Assembly (NCBI RefSeq): GCF_025061645.1
Contig: NZ_JANYMP010000009.1
Span: 203,319-267,318, forward strand
Source: Umezawaea endophytica
GTDB taxonomy: Bacteria > Actinomycetota > Actinomycetes > Mycobacteriales > Pseudonocardiaceae
DNA: 64,000 nt
Direction: 5' to 3'
Numbering within the stretch: position 1 is the stretch's first letter; the number at the start of each line of letters is the position of its first letter. Below the pieces are notes generated by a model that made no database searches, was not told the origin of the DNA, and saw only the letters and a list, made by a program, of their open reading frames with translations. Made by a program: the position numbers and the translations under genes. This document shows, in pieces, positions 50,520 through 62,500 of this stretch.

Positions 50520-53500
50520 ATGTTGAACGAGTCCGAGCACATCACGTCCGCCACGTCCACCAGCGTTGACGGGGCGGAGCAGCCTTCGTCCTGGCAGCTT
50601 CTCGTCCAGGCGCCTGAAGCCGAGCAAGAGCGGCTGCTGGTGGAACTGGTGGGGCGGGCTGCCGCGGCTGTGCTGCGGCGCGCGCCCGGTGAGGTGGTTG
50701 CGGCTGAGCGGCCGTTCCTCGAGCTCGGATTCGATTCCATCGCCGCTGTCGACCTGCACGCGAAGCTGACCGAGGCGACGGGGTTGCACCTGCCGATCAC
50801 GTTGGTGTTCGACTACCCGACGCCAGCGGCGGTGGCGCGGTACCTGCGGGCGGAAGCGCTCGGGTTGTCGGCGGCGCCGATCCTGCCGCCCAGCGCCAAC
50901 ACGGCGTCGGACGAGCCGATCGCGATCGTGGCCATGGCGTGCCGGTTCCCCGGTGGGGTGTCGTCGCCGGAGGAGTTGTGGCGGTTCATCGCCGATGGTG
51001 GTGACGCGATCAGCGGGTTGCCGACCAACCGCGGGTGGGACCTGGACGCGTTGTACGACCCGGACCCGGAGCACCAGGGGACGACGTACACCCGTGAAGG
51101 TGGGTTCCTGCACGACGCGGACCAGTTCGACCCGACGTTCTTCGGGATCTCGCCGCGGGAAGCGGTCGCGATGGACCCGCAGCAGCGCCTGCTCCTCGAG
51201 ACGTCGTGGGAGGTGCTGGAGCGCGCGGGGATCGATCCCGGCACGTTGCGCGGCAGTTCGACGGCCGTCTACGTGGGTGCTGAGCAGCAGGAGTACGGGC
51301 CGCGGTTGGCCGAGGCGCAAGGGCATGAAGGGTCGTTGCTGACCGGGAACACGGCCAGTGTGGCGTCGGGGCGGATCTCGTACACGTTGGGGCTCGAAGG
51401 TCCGGCGGTCACGGTGGACACGGCGTGTTCGGCTTCGCTGGTGGCGTTGCACCTGGCGGTGCAGACGCTGCGGAGCGGTGAGTCGTCGCTGGCGTTCGCC
51501 GGTGGTGCCGCCGTGATGGCCAGCCCCGGTTCGCTGGTGGCGTTCAGCCGTCAGCGCGGGCTGTCACCCGACGGCCGCTGCAAGGCGTTCTCCTCCACCG
51601 CCGACGGGACCGGGTGGTCCGAGGGTGTCGGCATGGTGCTGCTGGAGCGGCTGTCCGACGCCGTGCGCAACGGGCACCCGGTGCTCGCGCTGGTGCGCGG
51701 CTCGGCGATCAACCAGGACGGCGCGTCGAACGGGCTGACCGCGCCGAACGGGCCCGCGCAGCAGCGGGTCATCCACCAGGCGCTGGTCGACGCGGAGCTG
51801 ACCACGGCGGACGTCGACGTGGTCGAGGCGCACGGCACCGGCACGGTGCTCGGCGACCCGATCGAGGCGCAGGCCATCCTGGCCACCTACGGCCAGAACC
51901 GCGAGACGCCCCTGCTGCTGGGGTCCCTCAAGTCCAACCTGGGCCACACGCAGGCCGCGGCCGGTGTCGCGGGCGTCATCAAGATGGTCATGGCGCTGCG
52001 CAACGGACTGCTGCCGCGGACCCTGCACGTCGATCGTCCGTCCCCTCACGTTGACTGGTCATCCGGATCGCTCGAGCTGCTCACCGAGGCGAAGCCGTGG
52101 CCCGCGTCCGAGCGCCCGCGCCGGGCGGGCGTGTCCGCCTTCGGCATCAGCGGCACCAACGCGCACACGATCATCGAGGAGTACACCGGCGAGGCCGTGG
52201 AGGTGCCGGAGCCCGCCCGTGTCGCGAGCGTGCTGCCGTGGGTGCTGTCGGCCAAGACCGCCGAGGCGCTCGGTGATCAGGCGCGGCACCTGGTGGCGCA
52301 CCTGGACGAGCGGCCCGAACTGTCCGAAGTGGACCTCGGGCACTCGCTGGCGACCTCCCGCGTCGCCTTCGACCACCGCGCGGTCGTGCTCGGCTCGTCG
52401 CGCGAAGCCTTCCGGCAGGCGCTCACGGCGCTGGCCGACGGCACGTCCTCGCCCGCCGTGATCAGCGGCGCCGCCACGGGCGGCAAGCTCGCGTTCCTGT
52501 TCACCGGGCAGGGGGCGCAGCGGCTCGACATGGGGCGTGAGCTGCACCGGGAGTTCCCGGTGTTCGCGGCGGCGTTCGACGACGCCTGTCGCCACCTCGA
52601 CGTGCACCTGGACCAGCCGCTGCGCACGGTCGTGTTCGGCGACGACCCCGACCTGCTGGACCGCACCGAGTACACGCAGCCCGCGCTGTTCGCCGTCGAG
52701 GTCGCGCTGTTCCGCACGCTGGAGGCGTGGGGCGTGCGCCAGGACTACCTGGCGGGCCACTCCGTCGGCGAGATCGCCGCCGCGCACGTCGCGGGGGTGC
52801 TGTCGCTGGACGACGCGTGCGCGCTGGTCGCCGCTCGTGGCCGGATGATGCAGGCGCTCCCCGGCGGTGGCGCGATGGTGGCGTTGCAGGCGTCCGAGGA
52901 CGAGGTGCTGCCGCTGCTGGACGAGGACGTCTCGCTGGCGGCGGTCAACGGGCCCATGGCCGTCGTCGTCGCCGGTGAAGAGGACGCCGTCGCGCGGGTC
53001 GTGGCGAACTTCCCGGACCGCAAGTCCAAGCGCCTCGCGGTGTCGCACGCGTTCCACTCGCCGTTGATGGACGCGATGCTCGAGGAGTTCACCTGGATCA
53101 CCGAGGTCCTGAAGTACCGGCCGCCGCGCCTGCCGATCGTCTCCACGGTCACCGGCAGGCTCGTGTCGGCCGAGGAGCTGTGCTCGCCGGAGTACTGGGT
53201 GCGACACGTCCGCGAGGCCGTGCGGTTCGCCGACGCCGTGGACACCCTGGTGGGACTGGGCGTGACGACGTTCGTGGAGCTCGGCCCCGACGCCGTGCTC
53301 ACCGCGATGGCCGCCGAGACCGCGCCGGACGCCGTCCTGGTCCCGACCGTCCGCAAGGGCCGTGCCGAGACCGACGGGCTGCTGCGGGCCGTCGGCAGGC
53401 TGCACGCCGGAGGTGTCCGCGTCGACTGGGGCCCGGTGTTCGCCGGGACCGGCGCGCGCCGCGTCGACCTGCCGACGTACGCGTTCCAGCGCGAGGGTTT

Positions 53501-56500
53501 CTGGCTGACCGGCGGGTCCTCGCCCGCCGCCGTCGACCGGCACGAAGCCGACTTCTGGGCCGCGGTCGACCGCGGTGACCTCGACTCCCTGGCCTCGGCG
53601 TTGTCACTCGACGACTCCGGGGCTCTCGCCGATCTGCTGCCCGCGCTGGCGAAGTGGCGGCGTGGTCGGGCGGACGCGTCCACAGTGGACGCCTGGCGCT
53701 ACAAGACCTCCTGGACCCGGTTGCCCGAGGGTGGCGGCCGGGCCACCGGGCGGTGGCTGCTCGTGTCCGCCGACGACGTCGCGGGGCTCGTCGAGCGCGG
53801 GCTGGACGTCGTGCGGATCGACCCGTCCACCGACCGCGCCGCGCTGGCGGAAACGCTGGCGGGTGCCGGATCCCTCGACGGTGTGCTGTCGCTGAGCGCC
53901 GACGTGGTCGAGACCGTCGTGCTGGTGCAGGCGCTGGGTGACGCGGGTGTCGCCGCGCCGCTGTGGTGCGCGACCCGCGGCGCGGTGTCGGCCGGTCGGG
54001 ACGACGCCGTGGACCCGGCGCTCACCCAGGTCTGGGGCGTCGGCAAGGTCGTCGCCCTGGAGCACCCCGAACGCTGGGGCGGTCTGGTCGACCTGCCCGC
54101 CGACGTGGACGACCGCGTGCTGGACCGGCTCGTCGCGGTACTCGGCGGCACGGAGGACCAGGTCGCGATCCGCGGGTCCCGCGTGTTCGGCCGCAGGCTG
54201 GCGCAGGCGCCCGCGAAGACCGGCGTCGGCGACTGGACGCCGCGCGGCACCGTGCTGGTGACCGGTGGCACGGGCGCGCTCGGCACGCAGGTCGCCCGCT
54301 GGCTGGCGAGCGCTGGCGCGGAGCGGCTGGTGTTGACGTCCCGTCGTGGTCTGGACGCGCCGGGTGCTGTCGATCTGGTGGAGGAACTGGACATCCCCGT
54401 GGTGGTGGCCGCGTGTGACGTGGCCGATCGGGAGGCGCTCAAGGCGTTGCTGGAGGAATACCCGCCGGACGCCGTGGTGCACGCGGCGGGCGTCGACTCG
54501 CTGGTGGCGCTGGACGTGCAGGACGTCGCCGAGTTCCGCCAGGTCGTCGCCGCCAAGGCGGCCGGTGCGGCGAACCTGGACGAGCTGGTCGGCGAGGTCG
54601 ACGCGTTCGTGCTGTTCTCCTCCATCGCGAGCACCTGGGGCAGCGGCGGGCAGGCCGCGTACGGCGCGGCGAACGCCTACCTGGACGGGCTGGCCGAATC
54701 GCGCCGGGCGCGTGGGCTGACCGCGCTGTCGGTCGCGTGGGGCGCCTGGGCGGGTGCGGGCATGGCGACCGTCGAGGACGTCGAGGAGCACCTGCGGCTG
54801 CGCGGTGTTCGGGCGATGGCGCCCGAGCTGGCGCTGTCCGCTCTGCGCCAGGCCATCGCGCTCGACGAGGGCCTGGTGACCGTCGCCGACGTCGACTGGT
54901 CGCGGTTCGTCCCCATCTTCACGTCCGAGCGCCTGAGCCCGCTGCTGTCCGACCTGCCGCAGGCCCGTGACGCGGTCGTGGGCGTTGCGCCGAGCGACGC
55001 GGCCACCGGTCTCACGGCCAGGCTGACCGGCCTGGCCGAGCCGGAGCAGCGGCACCTGGTGCTGGACCTCGTCCGCACGCACGCCGCCACCGTCCTCGGC
55101 CACTCGTCGGGCGGCGCGATCGAGCCGAGCAAGGCGTTCAAGGAACTGGGTTTCGACTCGCTGACCGCCGTGGAGTTCCGCGGTGTGATCGCGGCCGAGA
55201 CCGGGCTCGCGCTGCCCGCGACGCTGGTGTTCGACTACCCGACGCCCGTCGCGCTCGCCGAGCACCTGCGCGCCGAACTGGTCGGCTCGCGACCGGCGGC
55301 ACTGGCCGCCGCGGCGAACGCGATCCCGGTGGACGAGCCGATCGCCATCGTGGCGATGGCGTGCCGCTTCCCCGGCGGGGTCGTGACGCCGGAGCAGTTG
55401 TGGGACGTGGTGTTCGACGGCGTCGACACGGTCGGCGACTTCCCGACCGATCGGGGCTGGGACCTCGCGGGCCTGTACGACCCGGACCCCGACGCGCCGG
55501 GCAAGTCCTACGCCCGCGAGGGCGCGTTCCTCTACGGCGCGGGGGAGTTCGACCCGGCGTTCTTCGGGATCTCACCGCGTGAAGCGCTGGCGATGGACCC
55601 GCAGCAGCGGTTGCTGCTGGAGACGTCGTGGGAGGTGTTCGAACGCGCGGGCATCGACCCGGACTCGCTGCGCGGCGGGCAGGTCGGCGTCTTCGCGGGC
55701 AGCAACGGGCAGGACTACGGCACGCAGCTCAGTTCGCTGCCCGCCGAGATCGAGGGCTACTTCGGCACCGGCAACGCGGCCAGCGTCGCGTCCGGCCGCA
55801 TCTCCTACACGTTCGGCTTCGAGGGTCCGGCCGTCACGGTCGACACCGCGTGCTCGTCGTCGTTGGTGGCGCTGCACCTGGCGGTGCAGGCGCTGCGGTC
55901 CGGTGAGTGCTCGCTGGCGCTGGCGGGTGGTGTGACGATCATGTCGACGCCCGCCGCGTTCGTGGACTTCTCCCGCCAGCGCGGCCTCGCGGTCGACGGG
56001 CGCTGCAAGGCGTTCGCGGCGGGCGCCGACGGCACGGCCTGGGGCGAGGGCGTCGGCATGCTCCTGGTGGAGCGGCTGTCGGACGCCCAGCGCAACGGCC
56101 ACCAGGTCCTCGCCGTGGTCAAGGGTTCCGCGATCAACCAGGACGGCGCGTCGAACGGGCTCACCGCCCCGAACGGCCCGTCGCAGCAGCGGGTGATCCG
56201 CAAGGCGCTGGCGAACGCCGGTCTGTCCACTTCGGACGTCGACGTGGTCGAGGCGCACGGCACCGGTACGGCGCTGGGCGACCCGATCGAGGCGCAGGCG
56301 CTGCTCGCGACCTACGGTCAGGACCGGGGAACGCCGCTGCTGCTGGGTTCCGTCAAGACCAACATCGGCCACACCCAGGCCGCCGCCGGTGTCGCCGCCG
56401 TGATCAAGGTGGTCATGGCGATGCGGCACGGTGTCGTGCCCAAGACGCTGCACGTCGACGCGCCCTCGCCGCAGGTGGACTGGGCGGCCGGGGCGATCGA

Positions 56501-59500
56501 CCTGGTCACCGAGCGGGTCGAGTGGCCCGAGGTGGATCGACCGCGCCGAGCGGGCGTGTCGTCGTTCGGGTTCAGCGGCACCAACGCCCACGCGATCCTC
56601 GAACAGGCGCCGGTCGTCGTGGAGCGGCCGACGGCACGGACCACGCCCGCGGTTGTTCCGGTCGTGCTGTCCGCGAAGTCCCCGGAAGCGTTGCGGGCCC
56701 AGGCCTCCGCGCTGCTGGAGGCGGACGCGGACCTGACCGACCTCGGTTTCTCCCTGGCCACCGGCCGATCGCGGCTCGCGCACCGCGCCGTGCTCGCGGT
56801 GTCCGACCACGACGAACTGCGCCGCCAGGTGACCGCCGTCGAGTCCACCGAGGTCGTGGGTGGGCGGGTCGCGTTCCTGTTCACCGGCCAGGGGTCGCAG
56901 CGGGCCGGGATGGGGCGCGGGCTCTACGACGCGTTCCCGGTGTTCGCGGACGCGTTCGACGCCGTGGCGGGGCTGGTGGAGGTTCGGCACGACTCGTTGG
57001 ATCGCACGGAGTTCGCGCAGCCGGCGTTGTTCGCGCTGGAAGTGGCGTTGTACCGGCTGGTGGAGTCGTGGGGTGTCCGTCCGGACTTCCTGGCCGGGCA
57101 CTCGATCGGCGAGATCGCCGCGGCCCACGTGGCCGGTGTGCTGTCCCTCGACGACGCCGCCACGCTGATCAGCGCTCGCGGCCGGTTGATGCAGGCGCTG
57201 CCCGAGGGTGGCGCGATGGTGGCGGTGCAGGCGACGGAAGTCGAAGTGCTGCCCCACCTGACGGACCTGGTGTCGATCGCGGCGGTCAACGGGCCTTCGT
57301 CCGTGGTGATCGCCGGTGATGAGGCTGAGGTCGAGCGTGTGCTCAGCGAGTTCGCGGATCGGAAGTCCAAGCGGCTCGCCGTTTCGCACGCGTTCCACTC
57401 GCCGTTGATGGACCCGATGCTGGACGAGTTCCGTGCGGTGGTCTCCAAGCTCACCTTCTCCGAACCGAAGATCCCGATGTTGGGTGAGGTGACGGACCCG
57501 GAGTACTGGGTGCGACACGTGCGCGACGCGGTTCGGTTCGCCGACACGGTCACGACTTTGGAGGCCAAGGGCGTCACGACGTTCTTGGAGTTGGGCCCGG
57601 ATGGTGTGCTGACCGCGATGGGCGCGGAGAGTGTCACCGAGGCCGTGCTGATCGCCGGGCAGCGCAAGGATCGCGACGAGGCCAAGACCCTGGTCCAAGC
57701 TGTCGGTGCGGCTCACAGCCGTGGTGTCGAGGTGGACTGGGCGGCCTACTTCGCCGGGACGGGCGCGCGGCGGGTCGACCTGCCGACGTACCGGTTCCAG
57801 CGTGAACGCTTCTGGCTCGACGGGGTTGGCGCGGTCGGTGACGTGACGTCGGCGGGGCTCGGCTCGGCCGGGCACCCGCTGCTCGGCGCCGTGCTGCGCA
57901 CCCCCGACGGCGGAGTGCTGGGCACGGCCCGGCTGTCCGTCGCCACGCACGCCTGGCTGGGTGACCACGTCGTGGCCGGTGCGGTCGTCGTGCCGGGCAC
58001 CGCGCTGCTCGAACTGGCCATCCGCGCCGGTGATGAGGTCGGCTGCGGGCACGTGGACGAACTCCTGCTCCAAGCGCCGCTGATCCTGCCCGAGGGTGGT
58101 GCGGTCAACGTCCACCTCGTGCTCGACCCGGCCGACGCCTCCGGCCGCCGTGGCGTCACGGTGTCCGCGCAGCCGGACGGCGGCGAGTGGACCACGCACG
58201 CCGTCGGCGTCCTCACCGAAGCCGCGCAGGCGCCTGACTTCGACCTCACGACCTGGCCGCCCGCGGCCGAAGCGGTGGAGATCGGCTCCACGTACGAGGA
58301 CCTGGCCCGCGCCGGACTCGCCTACGGGCCGGTGTTCCAGGGCCTCAAGGCGGCCTGGCGCGACGGCGAGACCGTCTACGTCGAGGCCGAGTTGCCCGAG
58401 TCGGAGCACCGCGGAGCCGCCGAGTTCGGCGTGCACCCGGCCCTGCTCGACTCGGTGCTGCACGGCATCGGCGTCGGCGGCGCGCAGTCCGCGTCGCTGC
58501 CGTTCTCCTGGACGGGCGTGACCCTGTTCGCGGCGGGCGCTTCGGTGCTGCGGGCCCGGATCAGCGGTCGTGGTGACGCGGTGTCGGTCGAGATCGCCGA
58601 CGGGGCGGGAAGTCCTGTCGCCCAGGTCGGTTCGCTGGCGCTGCGGCCGATCGCCGCCGACCGGTTCGCCGCGGGCACCGATTCGCTGTTCCGCGTCGAC
58701 TGGGTGCCAGCTCCGACGGCAGCCGAGTCCACTGTGGACGACGCCACCGTGCTGGTCGTGCCGGACGGCGCGCTCCGCGACGTCACCGGCCACGTGCTGG
58801 TGGAGATCCAGTCGTTCCTCGCCTCCGGCGACGGCACGCTCGTGCTGGTGACCGGTGAAACCCCCGGCCAGGCCGGTGTCCCCGGTCTGGTGCGGTCCGC
58901 CCAGCAGGAGCACCCCGACCGGATCGTGCTGGTCTACGCCGGTTCCTGCGCCGAGATCCACGCCGCGCTCCCGTCGGTCCTGGCGACCGGCGAACCCGAG
59001 GTGGCCCTCCGCGACGGTCAGGCCCTCGTGCCCCGACTGGCGCGCGCGACCGCCGACGCCGACCCGATCGCGCTCGACGGCACCGTGCTGATCACCGGCG
59101 GCACCGGTGGGCTCGGCGCCGCGCTGGCCAGGCACCTCGTCGCCGAACACGGTGTGCGGCACCTGGTCCTGACCTCCCGTCGTGGTCCCGACGCGCCGGG
59201 CGCGGCCGAACTGGTCGCGGAGCTGGATGCGCGGGTCGACGTGATCGCCTGCGACGTGTCCGACCGCGCGGCCGTGGAAGCGCTGCTGGCGGGCATCCCC
59301 GACCTGACGGGTGTCGTGCACACGGCCGGTGTCCTGGACGACGGCATCCTGGAATCCCTGACCCCGCAACGCCTGGACGCGGTGTTCGCGCCGAAGGTCG
59401 ACGCCGCCTGGCACCTGCACGACCTGACCCGCGACCTGACGCTGTTCGCCCTGTTCTCCTCCATCTCCGGTGTCCTCGGCTCGCCGGGCCAGGCCAACTA

Positions 59501-62500
59501 CGCCGCCGCCAACACCGCGCTGGACGCGCTGGCCACCCACCGGCACTCCCTCGGCCTCCCGGCGGTGTCGCTGGCCTGGGGCCTGTGGGACCAGCACTCC
59601 GGCATGGGCTCGACGCTGTCCGACGCCGACCTGGCCCGCATCGCGCGCTCCGGCCTGCCCGCGCTGGGCATCGCCGAAGGCATGGAGCTGTTCGACCGCG
59701 GTCTCCGCGCGGGCACACCGGTCGTCGTGCCCGCGAAGCTCGACCTCCCGGCGCTGAAGGCGACCGGCGAGGTGCAGCACGCGTTGCGCGGGCTGGTCCG
59801 GATCCCGCGTCGGCGCGTCGCCGCCGGCGCGTCCGGTGCCGCCGCCGCGCCGTGGGTCGCCCGACTGGCGGGCCTCTCCGCCACCGACCAGGAGCGGCTG
59901 CTGGTCGACCTGGTGCGCGAGAAGGTCGCGACCGTCCTCGGCTTCGGTTCGGCCGACGAGATCAGCCCCGGTCGCGGCCTCGTCGAACTCGGCCTCGACT
60001 CGTTGTCCGCCGTCGAACTGCGCAACGCGCTCAGCGCCGCCACCGGTCTGCGGCTGCCCGCGACGCTGGTGTTCGACTACCCGACCGCCACCGCGCTCGG
60101 CGCCCACCTGCGGACCGAGCTGGTCGGTGACGACGAGGTCGCGGAGGAGTTCACCGCCGCCTCGGTCGGCACCGACGAGCCGATCGCGATCGTCGGCATG
60201 GCCTGCCGCTTCCCCGGCGGCGTGCGGTCGCCGGAGGACCTGTGGCGACTGGTCGACAGCGGCACCGACGCCATCTCCTGGTTCCCGACCAACCGCGGCT
60301 GGGACGTCGAGGGCCTGTACGACCCGGACCCGGACGCCGTTGGCAAGACCTACACCCGTGAAGGCGGGTTCCTGCACGAGGCGGGCGACTTCGACCCCGC
60401 GCTGTTCGGGATCTCCCCGCGCGAAGCCCTCGCGATGGACCCCCAGCAGCGCCAGTTGCTGGAGACGTCGTGGGAGGCCGTCGAGCACGCGGGCATCGAC
60501 ATCGCCTCGCTGCGCGGCAGCCGGACCGGTGTGTTCGCGGGCCTGATGTACCACGACTACGCCACCGGTCTCACCGAGATCCCGGAGGAGGTCAGCGGGT
60601 ACGTCGGCACCGGCACGTCCGGCAGCGTCCTGTCCGGCCGCGTGTCCTACACGTTCGGCTTCGAGGGCCCGGCCGTCACGGTCGACACCGCGTGCTCGTC
60701 GTCGTTGGTGGCGCTGCACCTGGCGGTGCAGGCGCTGCGGTCCGGTGAGTGCTCGCTGGCACTGGCCGGTGGCGCCACGGTGATGGCGACGCCGGAGACG
60801 TTCGTCGACTTCTCCCGCCAGCGCGGGCTGTCCGCCGACGGCCGTTCCAAGGCGTTCTCCGCCGACGCGGACGGCGTCGGCTGGGCCGAGGGCGTCGGTG
60901 TGCTGCTCGTCGAGCGGCTGTCCGACGCGCGGCGCAACGGCCACGAGGTCCTGGCCGTCGTGCGGGGCTCTGCGGTCAACCAGGACGGCGCGTCCAGCAC
61001 GCTCACCGCGCCGAACGGGCCGTCGCAGCAGCGGGTCATCAAGCAGGCGCTCGCCAACGCCGGTCTGTCCACAACGGACATCGACGTCGTCGAGGCGCAC
61101 GGCACCGGGACCAGGCTGGGCGACCCGATCGAGGCGCAGGCGGTGCTGGCCACCTACGGCCAGGACCGCGACCGGCCCGTGCTGATGGGCGCGTTGAAGT
61201 CGAACGTCGGCCACACGCAGGCCGCGGCGGGCGTCGGCGGGGTCATCAAGATGGTCGAGGCCATCCGCCGCGGCATCGCGCCGAAGACGTTGCACGCCGT
61301 CGAGCCCTCCCCGCACGTGGACTGGGCCGCCGGGTCGGTGGAGTTGTTGACCGAGGCGAAGCCGTGGCCGGAGACCGGGCGCCCGCGCCGGGCCGCGGTG
61401 TCCGCGTTCGGCATCGGCGGCACCAACGCGCACACGATCATCGAGCAGGCGCCGGAAGCCTCCGCGCCGGAGGTCGGACGTCGGCCGCTCGCCGCGGTGC
61501 CGGTGGTGCTGTCGGGCAAGACGGCCGCCGCCGTGCGGGCGCAGGCCGACCGGCTCCTCGCCGCGCTCGACCCGATGGTCGAGGTGGCCGATCTCGGCTT
61601 CTCGTCCGTGACGACGAGGACCGCCCTCGACCACCGCGCCGTGGTGGTCGCCACCGACCACGACGACCTGCGCAAGGGGCTGGAAGGCCTGACGACCGGG
61701 TCCGTCGTCGGTGGACGGTTGGCGTTCCTGTTCACCGGTCAGGGTTCGCAGCGGGCCGGGATGGGTCGGGAGTTGTACGGGACGTTCCCGGTGTTCGCGA
61801 AGGCGTTCGACGCCGTGGCGGCGCTGGTGGAGGTGCGGCACGATTCGTTGGATCGCACGGAGTTCGCGCAGCCCGCCCTGTTCGCGCTGGAAGTGGCGTT
61901 GTACCGGTTGGTGGAGTCGTGGGGTGTGCGGCCGGACTTCCTGGCAGGCCACTCGATCGGCGAGATCGCCGCGGCTCACGTGGCCGGGGTGTTGTCCCTA
62001 GAAGACGCGGCGACGCTGGTCGGTGAGCGTGGTCGGTTGATGCAGGCGCTGCCCGAGGGTGGCGCGATGGTGGCGGTTCAGGCGACCGAGGACGAGGTCA
62101 CGCCGCACTTGACCGACCTGGTGTCGATCGCCGCGATCAACGGGCCCGACTCGATTGTCATCGCTGGTGACGAGAACGCCGTGGACGGGGTGTTGACGCA
62201 CTTCGCGGACCGGAAGACCAAGCGGCTCGCCGTGTCGCACGCGTTCCACTCGCCGTTGATGGACCCGATGCTGGACGAGTTCCGCGCGGTGGTCTCGACG
62301 CTGACCTTCAACGAGCCGAAGATCCCGATGTTGGGTGAGGTGACGGACCCGGAGTACTGGGTGCGGCACGTGCGCGACGCGGTCCGGTTCGCGGACGCGG
62401 TCACGACTTTGGAAGCCAAGGGCGTCACGACGTTCCTGGAGCTGGGCCCGGACGGTGTGCTGACCGCGATGGGCCAGGACTCGGTTCGTGAAGCCGTTCT

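Noticed and set aside
55572-61979. Very long open frame on the minus strand (about 2135 codons)
   Set aside because: It is antisense to the PKS, whose domains and active sites are unmistakable. Long antisense frames are an artefact of high-GC codon bias; the translation is Arg/His/Gln-rich without domains.
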